Assembly (NCBI GenBank): GCA_964017145.1
Contig: OZ024846.1
Coordinates: 1,178,001-1,242,000, forward strand
Reading direction: 5' to 3'
DNA: 64,000 nucleotides
Origin: Agrocybe praecox
Lineage: Eukaryota > Basidiomycota > Agaricomycetes > Agaricales > Agrocybaceae
The notes under the pieces were generated by a model. The model was not told the DNA's origin and ran no database searches. It saw nothing but the letters and a program-made list of their open reading frames with translations. The position numbers and the translations under genes were made by a program. How positions within the stretch are numbered: position 1 is the first letter of the stretch; each line of letters begins with the position of its first letter. Positions 1 through 11,559 of this stretch are shown piece after piece.

Positions 1-1153
1 GGTTGATTTTTTCTTTCTCAATTCGAGACGGACAACCATGAGGGTCGGTGCAAATGCCTATCATATTGATTCAAGGTGATCAGAGAGGCTCCGCATGGTG
101 ATTCAAAATCCACTTACAGTCGTGATAGTCATAACTGGACTCATATATACCCCTGCATTGAGGAGGGATGCTCCAGATGCAAAAATGTTTGAGTCACTAT
201 TGACGACAAACACAGTAATTGCCCTCATTAATCTTGAGCAGGAGTATAGGGCCGAGGATCCTATCATTATTTCAAAGATTTCCATGTATTTTCTTCGGGC
301 CTTGCGATTTATTATTTTTGAGGAATAGATTTTCATGCCAATTGCAAGTGACACAATCATACTCGTTGCAACTCCCAGACACTGGCTAGTCGCATACAAG
401 TTGTTGTACTGCTGCACAAGGTGAACTGTCCAGTGATAACGCTGTTGGTCCGATAGGGTAAAGAGAAAATTCATGACAACTGTGGTAGCGATCACCACTG
501 CAAAACTATATTAATGTACAATTTGGAATCCACAGTGACACTGAAATTACCAATCTCAAAAATATAAATACCCAGAAATGAAAGTATGACGTATTTCCGG
601 TCACAAAAAAGGTGCCATGAACGCCATATCTAAAAATTCTTGTCAGCAAGATGAAATAATACAGCTCATACGATATTAACCAGCAAACCATCGACAAGAA
701 CCTGACATAATCCCTTAAATGCGTAGGATGTGACATTTATCGCCACGGGGACAGCCATGGTCAAAAAAAAGATATCATATCTAGTGTTGGCCTCTCCTCC
801 CGCAAAGCAAGTAACTGTAGAAAACCAGTGCGTGATCAAAATTCCAAGAGTGCAACCAAACAGTCCTGCCAGAACGCTAGTGACCATTCGTTGACCTGGC
901 TGGGACCTGCGTGCTGGAAATTTATTAGCATTTCATGCCTTCCGAGTCATGCAGGATGCCCCCACAATAAATTCGAAATGTTATCAAATAAAACCCGATA
1001 TATGCTCCTATGTGTAGTTGTTCAGCCATGTTACATTCCATAAAAGCGGTACTTACCTGCAAAAAATTGAAACATCAATGTTGAATTTAAGCTCCCGCTA
1101 ATAATGGATTTTTGAAATGATATGGGGTAGGTGTTATCGCCCAGGGAAGACAT
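1..1153 (-). CDS. Seven-helix membrane protein, array copy 1 (unit A), C-terminus off window
   Basis: Uncharacterised multi-pass membrane protein. Exons on the minus strand are 1153-1057, 1007-966, 913-681, 629-551, 497-118 and 57-1. The last exon runs off the window. All introns are 49-60 nt, have GT-AG ends, and every phase joins without a stop. The start MSSLGDN is chosen because that Met is conserved in all seven copies. An in-frame upstream Met at 1300 would add about 49 residues including an octapeptide repeat. Helices fall at FAGAYIGFYLITF (exons 1-2), VLAGLFGCTLGIL, the end of exon 3 into GLLIWRSW, exon 4 (VILSFLGIYIFEI), VATSMIVSLAIGMKIYS, YMEIFEIMIGSSALYS, and across the exon 5/6 joint (TITTAFAPTLMVV). 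The cytosolic loop NRKARRKY is basic. Exon 3 ends at an unusual GTTAAT donor where the other copies have GTAAAT, GTAGAT or similar. The family resembles orphan seven-helix proteins common in mushrooms; ligand and function are unknown. Confidence 0.75.
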
Positions 1154-1215
1154 GATGAAATCTGGGTCTGGGATACCCAAAGTCAAGTAGTCGCTGTCTC
1201 TAAATACTATTACGA

Positions 1216-1287
1216 GCATCTTTGGAGCGTCTATTCTGAGCGTCTTTGGAGCGTCTATTCTGAGCATCTTGGGACTGTCTATTCTGA
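1216..1287 (-). repeat. 24-bp minisatellite, three units (unit A)
   Basis: Three tandem 24-bp units (1216-1239, 1240-1263, 1264-1287) lie just upstream of the conserved Met of the membrane-protein gene. Read on the minus strand they are in frame with exon 1 and encode the octapeptide LRIDAPKM/T three times. The same three units occur at 9012-9083 and 22728-22799. Units C, E, F and G have about one copy or none. Confidence 0.85.
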
Positions 1288-1300
1288 GGGCTTGAATCAT

Positions 1301-1792
1301 GTTGTCATGGTAGACTAAGATCTATGTTGTGGAACAACGAGAGCGAGCCATCTGACATTCAAGTTGTTTTGATCCATTCTTAGTAGAGATACAGCGTTCA
1401 ACCGGTGCATCAGCACGAGCACACAGACTGAGAACACGTCATTTCCAATGGTTTTAGGTGCCATACGCTTCGATATCGTGATGTTTTTGGCCCCTAATAG
1501 TATGACCTTCCAGGGAGGTTTTAGATATGAATATCATATGTTTAATGCCCGGCACCATCTTATCCTTAAGAGACATCAGAAAATCCATTCAGTCGCACGT
1601 TGATTCCGATATCAATGGAGAAGGAACTTGACGACTCTCCTCAACAGGCGAAGCATATACATCATTGATATTATTTACGCAGGGAATTCAGTGACTTGAA
1701 ACAAGCACAGCACATCCGAAGGGGTGGAGACGATATATACGTTCCTCAAACATGATGTCCAAAGAGGTGATCAAGTTTGTCCATGTCCATGT
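1301..1792. other. Upstream region of copy 1, no gene seen
   Basis: This stretch is conserved at the same place in the other units (for example 22813-23300). It is AT-rich with no convincing ORF or splice structure. It probably holds the promoter of the membrane-protein gene and the 3' flank of the next conserved stretch. Confidence 0.5.
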
Positions 1793-2176
1793 TCATGCTA
1801 CCAGAGCGCGCATATTGGCCACCGCGTTCAAGAAGCTGTACCTGGGGTCTCGGTGCAGGCAGATAGCCTGATTATGCTCGAGGTGAGATCGATACGAGAA
1901 ACTCTTTGCGTGAACGGTAGATAAGAATTTAGAGTGGAATGTTCCAGACGGGATGGCAGAGAAGTAAGTTGGCATCCCATCATAGGTTGTACAGTCGCAT
2001 TTACTAGGAAGAAACGTGGATTCACCGGGGATCTTGACCCCGACGTGTGCTTGCGCGCTGTGCCAGTACCGCTGTGAATCTGTTCTATCTTTGGGAGTCA
2101 CGACCGGACTTGTGGAAGTGGAAACGTAAATTGTTTTTCCATTTTCCACTCGGTAATTGTTCGGCCTCTCGGACAT
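1793..2176 (-). CDS. Conserved hypothetical ORF of the array (unit A copy)
   Basis: Open 127-codon frame starting MSERPNNYRVENGK and containing YWHSAQAHVGVKIPGE and SKCDCTTYDGMPTYF. I do not recognise it. The same frame is open in unit E (31295-31690) with conservative changes. In units B, C and D the Tyr codon after CDCTT is TAG, so the frame is interrupted at the same base. There is no signal peptide, helix or known motif. It may be a small real gene, a terminal exon of a spliced gene, or a conserved non-coding stretch that happens to be open in two units. Confidence 0.3.
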   Translation of the reverse strand: MSERPNNYRVENGKTIYVSTSTSPVVTPKDRTDSQRYWHSAQAHVGVKIPGESTFLPSKCDCTTYDGMPTYFSAIPSGTFHSKFLSTVHAKSFSYRSHLEHNQAICLHRDPRYSFLNAVANMRALVA

Positions 2177-2905
2177 GTTTAAGCTCCGCTCGGTGGAATC
2201 TTGCCACTAACCAGGCGGAAGCGCACCCTGTAAGACGATAATAAGTTTGAAATTTCACGCCACTCACTTGTGCCAAAAATAAAGGTGCGCGGCAATGACA
2301 ACAATTTAAGCGGGTATGGCGGTCAATCTGTACAGAAATTAAATCGCACCACACAACTTTATTTCGGCCCCTTTCGCACAAATTTAGGGACAGGTTGAAG
2401 CTTGTAAGTTCCACGTCCCCACGATGTGCGCGAAAAGAAAAGTTGCGCAATTCACCCGAAATTGCGTAACTTAGATTTAATCCGCACAACTTTTATGGTT
2501 CAAGTTAGGTGATGTGCGCTGGCTAATATTTTAGTCCAGCGCGCACTTTTTTCTCCGAAAAAATCAGGCACAACCTTTGAGGTGTAAAGAAAGGAAAGTG
2601 CGACTTTCAGCTTCAATATTTCAATCGCCGCTCGGAGATGTCCAAATTCATCATAGATCATCCCGCTCATACATCCCTTGCTCATGAATACTATAATAAG
2701 TAGTATGTATGACGAAGGAGTAGGTAGGAAGAGATTTAAAGAGCCGATAATTTCGATAATCGGGACGCTGAAGTTAAGCATTAGGCTTTTAAATTTGAAG
2801 CACTGCTGGGCGCTTAGCACTCAACCCAGGCGCTAAACACTAATTCCAATTATTGATCATTAGTCAAGAAATAACTTGATAAGAGAGACGTATTAGGTCA
2901 TATCA
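2177..2905. other. Spacer between conserved ORF and AP-3 beta pseudogene
   Basis: Non-coding by inspection. It is shared with units C (15080-15760) and D (23700-24360) at nucleotide level, including a short stretch with GGGCGCTTAGCACTC. Small open frames here shift phase between copies, so I do not call them. Confidence 0.5.
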
Positions 2906-5900
2906 TCACGAAATCAACCTCCGCGTGACATCCTCTCTTTCATTCCCCCTCCCTTTATCTTCGTCTTCCTCTCCATCTTCACTCTCGTCTTCCTCTCCAT
3001 CTTCACTCTCGTCTTCACTCTCCTCCTCACCACTACCATCCTCCTCCTCGTCTTCCCCTTCTTCGTCTTCCCCACTACCTTCGCCTTCCTCCTCCCCCTC
3101 CTCCTCATGATCATCATCCTCGGCATAAAACGAATCCAAACCCTTGAACTTGCCCTTTTCCCCACTCCCACTCCCAGGAGTAACCGTCCCCGGTCCTGTA
3201 GGGGTAAGCACCACAGGCGTATGCACCGCCGAGCTTCGCGTCGATCCTCCTCCTGCACCAACACCACCGCCGCCACCGCCAAATCCCATCATCGACTTGC
3301 CGTTGCCGTTCCCACTGCCAGACGACGACATGGAAGAACCAAATGCCGTAGCAATGGTAATAGCCGATAATGACGATAAAGCAGGCTTAGAGTCATACTC
3401 GCTATCCCTCAACGAGCTCTCCACGCCCCTTTCTAGCCAGTCAGGCAGGACTTCGTCGTCCGTGCGCATGTTTCTCCCCGTTATGCGCGCCATGGTGCCT
3501 AGAAGGACTTTCTCGTCGTCTGTAGGGAGGATAACGGGTGAGCGGGTGGATAAGCTTAAGAAGGGGGTGGGGGAAAGAAGAAAGATCCAAAGACTTACCC
3601 AAATACCCCATCCCCTCATCCCCAACCCCTCCTTCCCCTCGAACAGAACCAACTTGACCTGTTCGCGTCGGAGAACGATGCCTGGCCTCTCTTCCGTTCT
3701 TCTCGCTGCCTCTGTCCACGTCGCATCGTCGTATGCGCTCCCTGACGCGCTTGGCCCAAAGCTAGAACCGCCATCACCACCAACGCCCCCACCATCCTCC
3801 CTCGATCGCGCACGTCCCAATCTGAATCGTACCGTGCCTGGCTGAGCGCATAGACACACAAGAGGTTTATACGCTTCGCCCAATTCCCGTTTCCGTCCTC
3901 GTTCCCATTCCCATTCGTGGTCACTGCCGCCCCAGGCGCCAAAGCCAACACGTACACCTTCGCAGCAAGCGTGACGATCTGTAGCTTGACGAGCTTATCC
4001 TCCTTCGCGAACGTTTTTGCCAACTTGCGGAGGACGTCTGGGGCCCATGGTGCTATTGTCGCCATCGTGCCATCAGCCCCTGACCCTGGCGCAGCATACT
4101 GCCCCACGAGCCAAACGACACACGCACGCGCCTGGGCATGCTTGATGTCGTCTATCCGGCGTGCGAGGTGCGCGATGATCGAGAGTGGGGATTGGGTACC
4201 CGCACCACTACCCATGTTCGTCGTGCCAGATAACTGCGTCTGCACGACATACTTGAGCACCATAACTGCGTGGCTTACGACCGTATCTATAAGGATGTGC
4301 GTTAGTTTATTCGTGTATGCGTGGATAAAGGGCGAATGAAGAATGGGGAAATAAATAGACCCAACGTACCATACCGACTCCTAATCATCCCCGTCAACGC
4401 GCTCAAGCACTGTGTCATGGCCTCTGGGATCCGCGTCGCCAATTTCCCGATGGCATGTATCGCTTCGCCCACGACGCTATCGTCTATGTCGTCAGCGTAG
4501 TCCTGTACAATGTATTGTTAAAAACGGAAGAAAAATAAAGGAAAAACCGAAAGAAACGCACAACAAACTCCCTCAGGATCCCCGCCCAACTATCAATCGT
4601 AACGACACCCAACAGCAAACGTATCTTATCCTTCTTTACGGGGACCCAATCGTCCGAGCGGGCGAGGAAGCGAGTGTAGTGTGGTGCGAAGAGGGTCTAG
4701 ATGATAAAATAGTCAATATATATACGAACAAACGAAATAACACGAGGAAAGCATGAAAACTAGAATATTGACTCACCGCACCCCCACTCCTCCTAACAAC
4801 CAACAAAACATCAACCAGCACGACCCTCTCCACCTCCCTCGACGTGCTCAGCAGCCTCAGGAGCGGACCCACAAAGTACACGCAGTAAGAGGGTGGACGA
4901 GGACGCGGGTGGCTGCGAGGATTACCTGTAGAATAGCGTTTTCAGCATGATACAAGAAACCCGCATGAAAAAAACACTCACAGAAGGATTCCGACTCTGA
5001 AATACCGGCAAGACCGAATCCAACAACATCTTGACATCTTTATCTAATTCACCCTCTTCGATTTTTTCCTTCTCTTCCCCACCCTCATCTGCACGCACAC
5101 GCACACCCCACACAGGCCTGGGACACATAACCCTAACGTACCGCAACAGCAGCCCCATCCAGAGGACTTGTCCCCACTCGTCAATGTCGATGAGCATGCG
5201 GCATATTCGCCGGAAGTGCGGGTGGAGGAGGTCCAGTTTGCCTGGAGGAGAGAAAGGTGTAAGTAAGGAAAGGAAGGGGGGAGGAAAGGGAACGTACAGG
5301 TACCAGAGGATGTGGTACTCAGTGGAGGAAGGTGGACAAATGGCTTGGAAAGCTACAGCGACGGCGTCGAGTTCTAACGGAGATTTTTCAGCCAACAAGT
5401 GGTTCGTTATGATCTTGATCAGTGCTGGGTGGTGTGCAGAGTCTAATCTAGAGACGCAGGGTGAGTAAAAACAAAAGTAAAAATAAAGAACAAAAATACG
5501 CACGCAAAGCACTTCGGGACTGCCAACCTCGCCGCTTTCCTAACATATGCGCTCGGATCTCTAGCACACTTCTCCACCCCAAGCACGACGATGCTGCCCA
5601 CCACCGGCACCCTCTCGCCCATCCCACTCAACACCCTCAGTGCCATCACGCGTATGAGCGGATTCGCGTCGGCCAAGTCGCATTGGAAAGTGTTGATGGA
5701 GAGCTAGCGCCAGGTCAGGCTCGTACGACGCATAGTGCAGGAGGTACACGAGCTTGCGCACTTGGAGGTGACGTTTTTGACGACGGAGGCAAAGTAGGTC
5801 GAGACGTTGCGGTTTTTGGAAATGAGCCCAACCAAGCACCTCATCGCGTCCAGCTTTTCGCAATCGCTGCTCTCATCGAGCTGCTTTTTCAACTGCGCCT

Positions 5901-6078
5901 GCGTCTTCTCTTCTAGTCCTACTCCTCCATCCCCAATGGCCCCTGTGCCAGAGGAAGAAGGCAACACCTCGAGCCCGAGTTCACGCGTGTGTTCTGAAAT
6001 CGTCTCTTGCAGACGCATGCCGAAGCGCGTGGCATTTTCAGAGAGGGATGCCAGATATGGGTTCGTGGACATTGCCAT
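2906..6078 (-). pseudogene. AP-3 complex subunit beta, decayed copy (unit A)
   Basis: The order and spacing of all eight exons match the intact copy at 24364-27633, from MAMSTNPYLASL (6078) to EREDVTRRLIS (2906). The reading frame is broken repeatedly relative to that copy. There is a 10-nt deletion near 5769 after SVVKNV. A 1-nt insertion near 5703 puts a TAG at 5704-5706. A 10-nt deletion lies in exon 4 near 4898. A 25-nt deletion lies near 3791 after DRGRMV. A 1-nt deletion lies near 3626 just before the exon 7 donor. The acidic C-terminal tract is also rearranged. The first two lesions nearly cancel but leave a stop between them. It cannot make a full adaptin. Large ORFs on the opposite strand (such as 3144-3845) are antisense shadows of the Glu/Ser-rich tail. 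Confidence 0.9.
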
Positions 6079-6269
6079 GGTATGTGGGAGTATGGCTCAG
6101 CCTCCTGAGTGTTGGTTCGTTCAATTCGTTATTGCGGATATCCTATCAGAAAAAAACGTTGAGAATCGCAATTACGTCTTCTTCTTATTATACATACTAT
6201 ACGCCTCTAATCCATATAATCCAACTGAAATCAAAGTTGAAAGAAAGAAAGAAAGAGGAATGATGACGG

Positions 6270-7130
6270 TCCGAGTCCAAAAGCCACAGGCTGATCGCCT
6301 ATTTGCGTTACGTGATTTGTTGATTACGTCACAGTATTATCGGAGATTTGAATATCAAATGTTTATTTTTATTTAAATTCCCCTTTCTTTCTTTTCCTGT
6401 CGCTCCCCCCTCACTCTGACCGAAGTATCCAACCCGCTCTGCATCTACCAATACCGCCGTTCGAACATTTAGAACCTCTCTCGGTGCAGAAACTTGCTTC
6501 TGAATTGGTATTCCCCATCAGCTCGCTCCTCTTTATTTTCCGCTTTTTATCCTCCAAGGTCCCTTCTCGGTCTTTCTTACCCTTTCATTATGGTTCACTC
6601 TCGCGCACATGCGGTAACTCAATCTTACGCTCGTTTGTTTAATCAAGTCAGGCTGTCTTCTCAAACTGTCCACTTATGCATGACGCCCGCTCACATAAAG
6701 ACGAGCTTTCCAACGTTAGCTCGCTTTACCATCTGTTCTTTTTTCATCTGTTCCATTTGGCCTTGCCTCTCCCCCACCTTTCCAATCCCAAGTCCATCGC
6801 CCAACGCTATTCAGTCGTGCATGGACGCTGCTCGACAATCCGTGCATCGCTCCTCTTGATTACTACTTCTCTGCGCCTTGCAGAAAGTCAAAAAAGGAAA
6901 GCTCAGTCACCCGATATATATGACGGCTCATGCGCGTCTATTGGGTCAGGCGTGGCTTTTATTATCTCTCTGTTCTGTCTCTTGTTTTCTTTCTTGTCCT
7001 TGGCTGCCCCAGTTGGCCTTCACGTCCATCGCTTGTTTTCGCTTTTTTCGACGCATATATCCACCTTGCTATGCCCACCAGACTACTACTCAGCCAGGCA
7101 TGAACCGACTCTAACATAAAAGATTCAAAC
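6270..7130 (+). repeat. Unit tail repeat (unit A)
   Basis: Pyrimidine-rich segment shared by all seven units, with landmarks CGTGATTTGTTGATTACGTC (slightly varied) and CACCTTGCTATGCCCACCAG. It contains an open frame around 6840-7119 whose translated core (LLITTSLRLAESQ) is kept in several other units. No splice structure was assigned. It may be a regulatory/UTR segment or the remains of a small secreted-peptide gene. Confidence 0.6.
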
Positions 7131-7654
7131 TCTGACTGTCTCTCCGATTACCTTACCTTACCTTATCTATCTAAATATATAATATAATTCATCAAAGTTA
7201 AGTCGATTATGACTCGAGAACGTGGGCTCACGGGAGTAAATATAATATAACGTAGGCGGGAAATGGACTGCGTATACATGCAGGATAAATGTTTCGAGTA
7301 GAAGAGGGGCTGATTCAGGAATCGGAACCCTAATAACAAATTCCATGTGGCAAGAGGAGGCCGCAATTACTTACTGGATTGTTTGTCCTTGACGTGTTGG
7401 TGGAGAATTTTAGAAGGCATTATGAGAAAATCCAGGGCTATAATTAAGAGCAGTAACATGTCTTAAATTATGGTACGAAAATCTTGGAAATTATATAAGA
7501 AGCGATGTTGACATTGGTGCTATTAAATATGCAGGCGTGTTTGATTGCAACGTAAGGACTGTGGACGACACCGAGGCAAGGAAGAAGCTATGGGTAATAC
7601 CAAATTAGAGAAAAAAGTGTTATAACTAAGGGTATGTCCCGTACCGTATATATT
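7131..7654. repeat. 3' flank of the membrane-protein gene, unit A/B junction
   Basis: AT-rich stretch shared with 35800-36300 and 42300-42858, and partly with 21180-21367 and 29280-29530. It lies immediately downstream of each membrane-protein stop codon. It probably contains the polyadenylation region. No gene seen. Confidence 0.5.
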
Positions 7655-8950
7655 TTAGACTGCTTCAGTAGTACTTCGGATATTTGTGACATCAAGGGAT
7701 TCTTCTTGAATTTCAGAGCCGTTGTGATCTTGAGGAGCGGCTGCAAAGGCACTAACGACAATATCACTTGGTTCAGCGATCATATTAGTTGAGAACTCCT
7801 CAGTTGAATTCCTCTTTCTCAATTCGAGACGGACAGTCATGAGGGTCGGTGCAAATGCCTATCATATTGATTCAAGGTGATCAGAGAGGCTCCGCATGGT
7901 GATTCAAAATCCACTTACGGTTGTGATAGTAATAACTGGACTGATATATGCCTCTGCATTGAGGAGGGATGCTCCAGATGCCAAAATTATTGGGTTACTA
8001 TTGACGAACGTAGTAATTGCCATCATTAATCTTGAGCAGGAGTATAAGGCCGAGGATCCTATCATTATTTCAAAGATTTCCATGTATTTTCTTCGGGCCT
8101 TGCGATTTATCATTTTTGAGGAATAGATTTTGATGCCAATTGAAAGTGACACAATCATACTCGTTGCAACTCCCACACACTGGCTAGTCGCATACAAGGC
8201 GTTGTACTGCTGCGCAAGTTGAACTGTCCAGTGATAGCGCCGTTGGTCCGATAGGGTAAGGAGAAAATTCATGACAATTGTGGTAGCGATCATCACTGTC
8301 AAACTATATTAATGTACAATTTGGAATCGACAGTGACACTGAAATTACCAATCTCAACAATATAAATACCCAGAAATGAAAGTATGATGTATTTCCGGTC
8401 ACGAAAAAGGTGCCATGAACGCCATATCTAAGAATTCTTGTCAGCAAGATGAAATAATACAGCTTATACGATATTTACCAGCAAACCATCGACAAGAACC
8501 TGACCTAATCCATTAAATGCGTTGAATGTGACATCTATCGCCATGGGGAGAGCCAATGTCAAATAAAAGATATCGTCTCTAGTGTTGGCCTCTCCTCCCG
8601 CAAAGCAAGTAACTGTAGAAAACCAGTGCGTGATCAAAATTCCAAGAGTGCAACCAAACAGTCCTGCCAAAACGCGAGTGACCATTCGTTGACCTGGCTC
8701 GGACCTGCGTGCTGGAAATTTATTAACAATGCATGCCTTCCGAGTCATGCAGGATGCCCCCACAATAAATTCGAAATGTTATCAAATAAAACCCGATATA
8801 TGCTCCTATGTGTAGTTGTTCAGCCACGTTACGTTCCAAAAGGCGGTACTTACCTGCAAGAAATTGTAACATCAGTGTTGAATTTAAATTACCGCTAATT
8901 AGCGATTTTTGAAATGATATGGGGTAGATGCTAGCTCCCTGGGAAGACAT
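7655..8950 (-). CDS. Seven-helix membrane protein, array copy 2 (unit B), intact
   Basis: Six exons: 8950-8854, 8805-8764, 8711-8479, 8427-8349, 8295-7919, 7858-7655. They sum to 1032 nt, giving 343 aa with no internal stop. It starts MSSQGASIYPIS and ends with a hydrophilic tail ...NIRSTTEAV. All splice sites are GT-AG, and intron positions and phases are identical to the other copies. Loop variation relative to copy 1 is seen in exon 3 (LTLALPMAIDVTFNAFNG) and in the stretch before the last helix (NSNPIILASGASL). The cytosolic NRKARRKYMEIFEIMIGSSALYSC block is conserved. Three in-frame octapeptide repeats lie upstream of the chosen start. Role unknown; plasma or endomembrane location is inferred from the helices. 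Confidence 0.8.
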
Positions 8951-9011
8951 AATGGAATCTGGGTCTGGGATACCCAAAGTCAAGTAGTCGCTGTCTTTAA
9001 GTACTATTACG

Positions 9012-9083
9012 AGCGTCTTTGGAGTGTCTATTCTGAGCGTCTTTGGAGTGTCTATTCTGAGCGTCTTTGGAGCGTCTATTCTG
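9012..9083 (-). repeat. 24-bp minisatellite, three units (unit B)
   Basis: Units at 9012-9035, 9036-9059 and 9060-9083, in frame with the downstream membrane-protein ORF as LRIDTPKT/LRIDAPKT. Compared with unit A, the repeats differ at the Ala/Thr codon, so they have drifted independently. Confidence 0.85.
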
Positions 9084-9455
9084 AGGGCTTGAATCAAGTT
9101 GTCATGGTACACTAAGATCTATGTTGTGGATAAACGAGAGCGAGCCATCTGATATTCAAGTTGTTTTGGTCCATTCTTAGTAGAGAAGTAGAGATACAGC
9201 CTTCAACCGGTACATCAGCACGAACGCAGAGACTGAGAACACGTCATTTCCAATAGTTTTAGGTGCCATATGCTTTGATATCATGATGTTTTTGGCAAGA
9301 CCTCCCAAGGAGCTTTATATTTAATTCCTTTTACCATCAGACATCAGCAAATATATTCAGTCGCACGTTGATTCCGATATCAATGGAGAAGGAACTTGAT
9401 TCTCCACAAGAGGCGAAGCATATGCATCACTGATATTATTTACGCAGGGAATTCA

Positions 9456-9850
9456 TTAACTTGAAACAAGCACGGCACATCCGAAGGGGTGGAGGCAATA
9501 TATGATACATTCCTCAAACAAGATGTCCAAAGAGGTGATCAGGTTTGTCCATGTCCATGTCCATGCTATACCAGGGCGCCCGTGTTGGCCACCGCGTTCA
9601 AAAGCTGTACTTAGGGTCTCGGTGCATGCAGATAGACTGATTGCGCTCGAGGTGAGGTCGATACGAGAGACTCTTTGCGGGAACGGTACATAAGAATTTA
9701 GAGTGGAATGTTTCAGACGGGATGGCGGCGAAGTAAGTCTGCATCCCATCCTAGGTTGTACAGTCGCATTTACTAGGAAGAAACGGGGATTCAGCGAGGA
9801 TCTTCACCCCGACGTGTGCTTGCGCGCCGTGCCAGTACCGCTGTGCATCT
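9456..9850 (-). pseudogene. Conserved hypothetical ORF, interrupted (unit B copy)
   Basis: Counterpart of 1793-2176. The N-terminal part is replaced from about 9862 by the type 2 block. The frame through YWHGAQAHVGVKILAE and SKCDCTT meets TAG at the codon that is Tyr in units A and E. A different frame is open across 9456-9749 but is not maintained in other units. Confidence 0.35.
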
Positions 9851-9861
9851 GTATTATCTTT

Positions 9862-11510
9862 GGTATGAGCCAATTTGAATTTCCTTCGAATTCGACAGTG
9901 TTCAAAGTTCTTTGTGACAATCCACGCGCGTGACTCCACGAACCAGACGTTTCTGAACCAAACCTCGGCCATCCCCATCGTACAAATCCACCAACCACGA
10001 ACCAGCGCCAGCACGAGCACACCCACACAGGCCTTCCTTCCCCTCAAGTCACCCCCTCGCGAAGAACAAATCATTGCTCCTCGCGCATGCTCAAGCTGGT
10101 ATTAGTTTCACGGTTCCTAGCACTAATGCCGATGTGGCACAGTGGCGCGTGAGGAAGGACTCAGGCTCTGTCCAATGGAATGGGAACGGGAACGGGAACG
10201 TGGGCTGGTTGAGCGGATTGAGCGCTACGAGACCGGGACTGGGACCTATCGCTATTCCCATTCCGATTCTTGTCGTCGCGAATCGGAGGGAGAGGATGAC
10301 GCAGGAGAGGGAGAGGATGTCGACGCCTTTGTGCTGCCGCTCAGCATATCTTGCCTCTATCGCTATCTCCATCGACTGTTGTTGTCCCAGGGGCGCAGGC
10401 GCGGGAGATACATGTCGTTGAGACTCCGCCTCAGACTCCAGAGCTCCTCACAGGAGCGCACGCGGACGGGGATACCGATACATCAACGAGCCTCCTTCTT
10501 GCTCGGCTTTAACTTTTGTTCTTTATTCCAACTTTTTCTTCTTACCCCCACAAGCACCCACCTCTCTCTTGGGTCATCCACGACACGGCGCACGACGCAC
10601 TGCACGGTACCGCGGACACGGACAACGTTGAATCGTTTGGACAGGACAGGAAAGGAAAGAACACGATAGGACACGATAGAATAGGATAGGATCGAACAGG
10701 ACTTTGATCGCTATCGCCATCTTTCTTGAGTTTTACGTCTGGTGAGTATCCTTGCCATACGAAAAATTGATAGGGATAATCTGATTTTTACGATCTTTCT
10801 AGGCGAAAGCACCGTTATCTTCCCGGGTTTTGTTGACCTACAGACGTTGGGTTTTGGCCAGACAACGTGCTCGATACGATACACCCGTACCTCCACAAAC
10901 GCTACGTATTACCCGAGCAGGAGCAGGAGCAGGAGCACCACACGCAGCAGAGCCGCGTACAGTCACCGATCCATATCCCTGTTCGTCAGCATCTGCAAAT
11001 GTCAGTGTACCCCTCATCTGCATCATCGTCGCCTCTGTCTCTGTGCATAGTGGTTCCAATTCCAATCCCAATTCTACCGTCACCAACAGGAACGAAATGA
11101 TGCAAGTCAGGCTCAAAGTAGACTTTGACTTTGATCTGTCCGCGGTTGTTCCTCTTCCTTCTCCCTTCTGATCCTCACCCGCATCGAAAAACACCTCAAG
11201 CCAAAAACAAGCAGCAGGAAACGCACGCTCGCTTTGCCTTCCTCCTTTTTGTCGCACCCATACCCCCACACTCAAGTGCAGACTCAGACTCAGAACATCA
11301 TCCCGTTCCCGAGGAGTTGCCCGGGAAGTGATTCAGAGTCCGAGGGGGGTCTTCGTCCTCGTCATCGTCCACTTGCACTTCTTCCGCGGCGTCTGCTTCG
11401 TCCACCTCCACATCAGTGACATCCATCTCCCCGCACGCATGTACCCCTCACCGCGTAACGTATATGTACGGAACCTTTGGAACCTCTAAAAGGAAAGCGC
11501 CTATACGCGG
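9862..11510 (+). pseudogene. Type 2 block: degenerate low-complexity gene (unit B)
   Basis: It occupies the place that AP-3 beta has in units A, C and D. Plus-strand landmarks shared with units E, F and G are KSPPREEQI near 10040; a probable short intron 10101-10144 (GTATTAG...GGCACAG, with a CTAAT branch-like motif); RVRKDSGSVQWNGNGN near 10150; QERERMSTPL near 10300; a probable intron 10741-10801; and a Ser/Asp/Glu-rich segment near 11320. The sequence is dominated by short repeats of Arg, Ser, Gln and Thr codons, so several frames are open at once. I do not recognise the protein and cannot build one continuous model. Stops and phase shifts between copies suggest decay. Confidence 0.4.
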
Positions 11511-11559
11511 CTAATGGATTCGGACCGGAAGTGCTTATATTTTCATAGTTAGATGCCTA

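Noticed and set aside
2925..3110. Poly-Ser-like plus-strand frame
   Set aside because: Complement of the Glu/Asp tract of the AP-3 beta hinge.
2914..3282. Arg/Lys-rich minus-strand frame
   Set aside because: Overlaps the AP-3 beta final exon in another phase. It exists only because Glu/Asp codon runs read as Arg/Lys when shifted.
3144..3845. 233-codon plus-strand frame
   Set aside because: Antisense shadow of the acidic, Gly/Ser-rich AP-3 beta tail. The same happens at 15733-15972, 16141-16584 and 24743-25309, and the frame shifts between copies.
7163..7366. 67-codon minus-strand frame in the A/B junction
   Set aside because: Frame is not kept in the homologous junction sequences at 35870 and 42400; treated as 3' flank.
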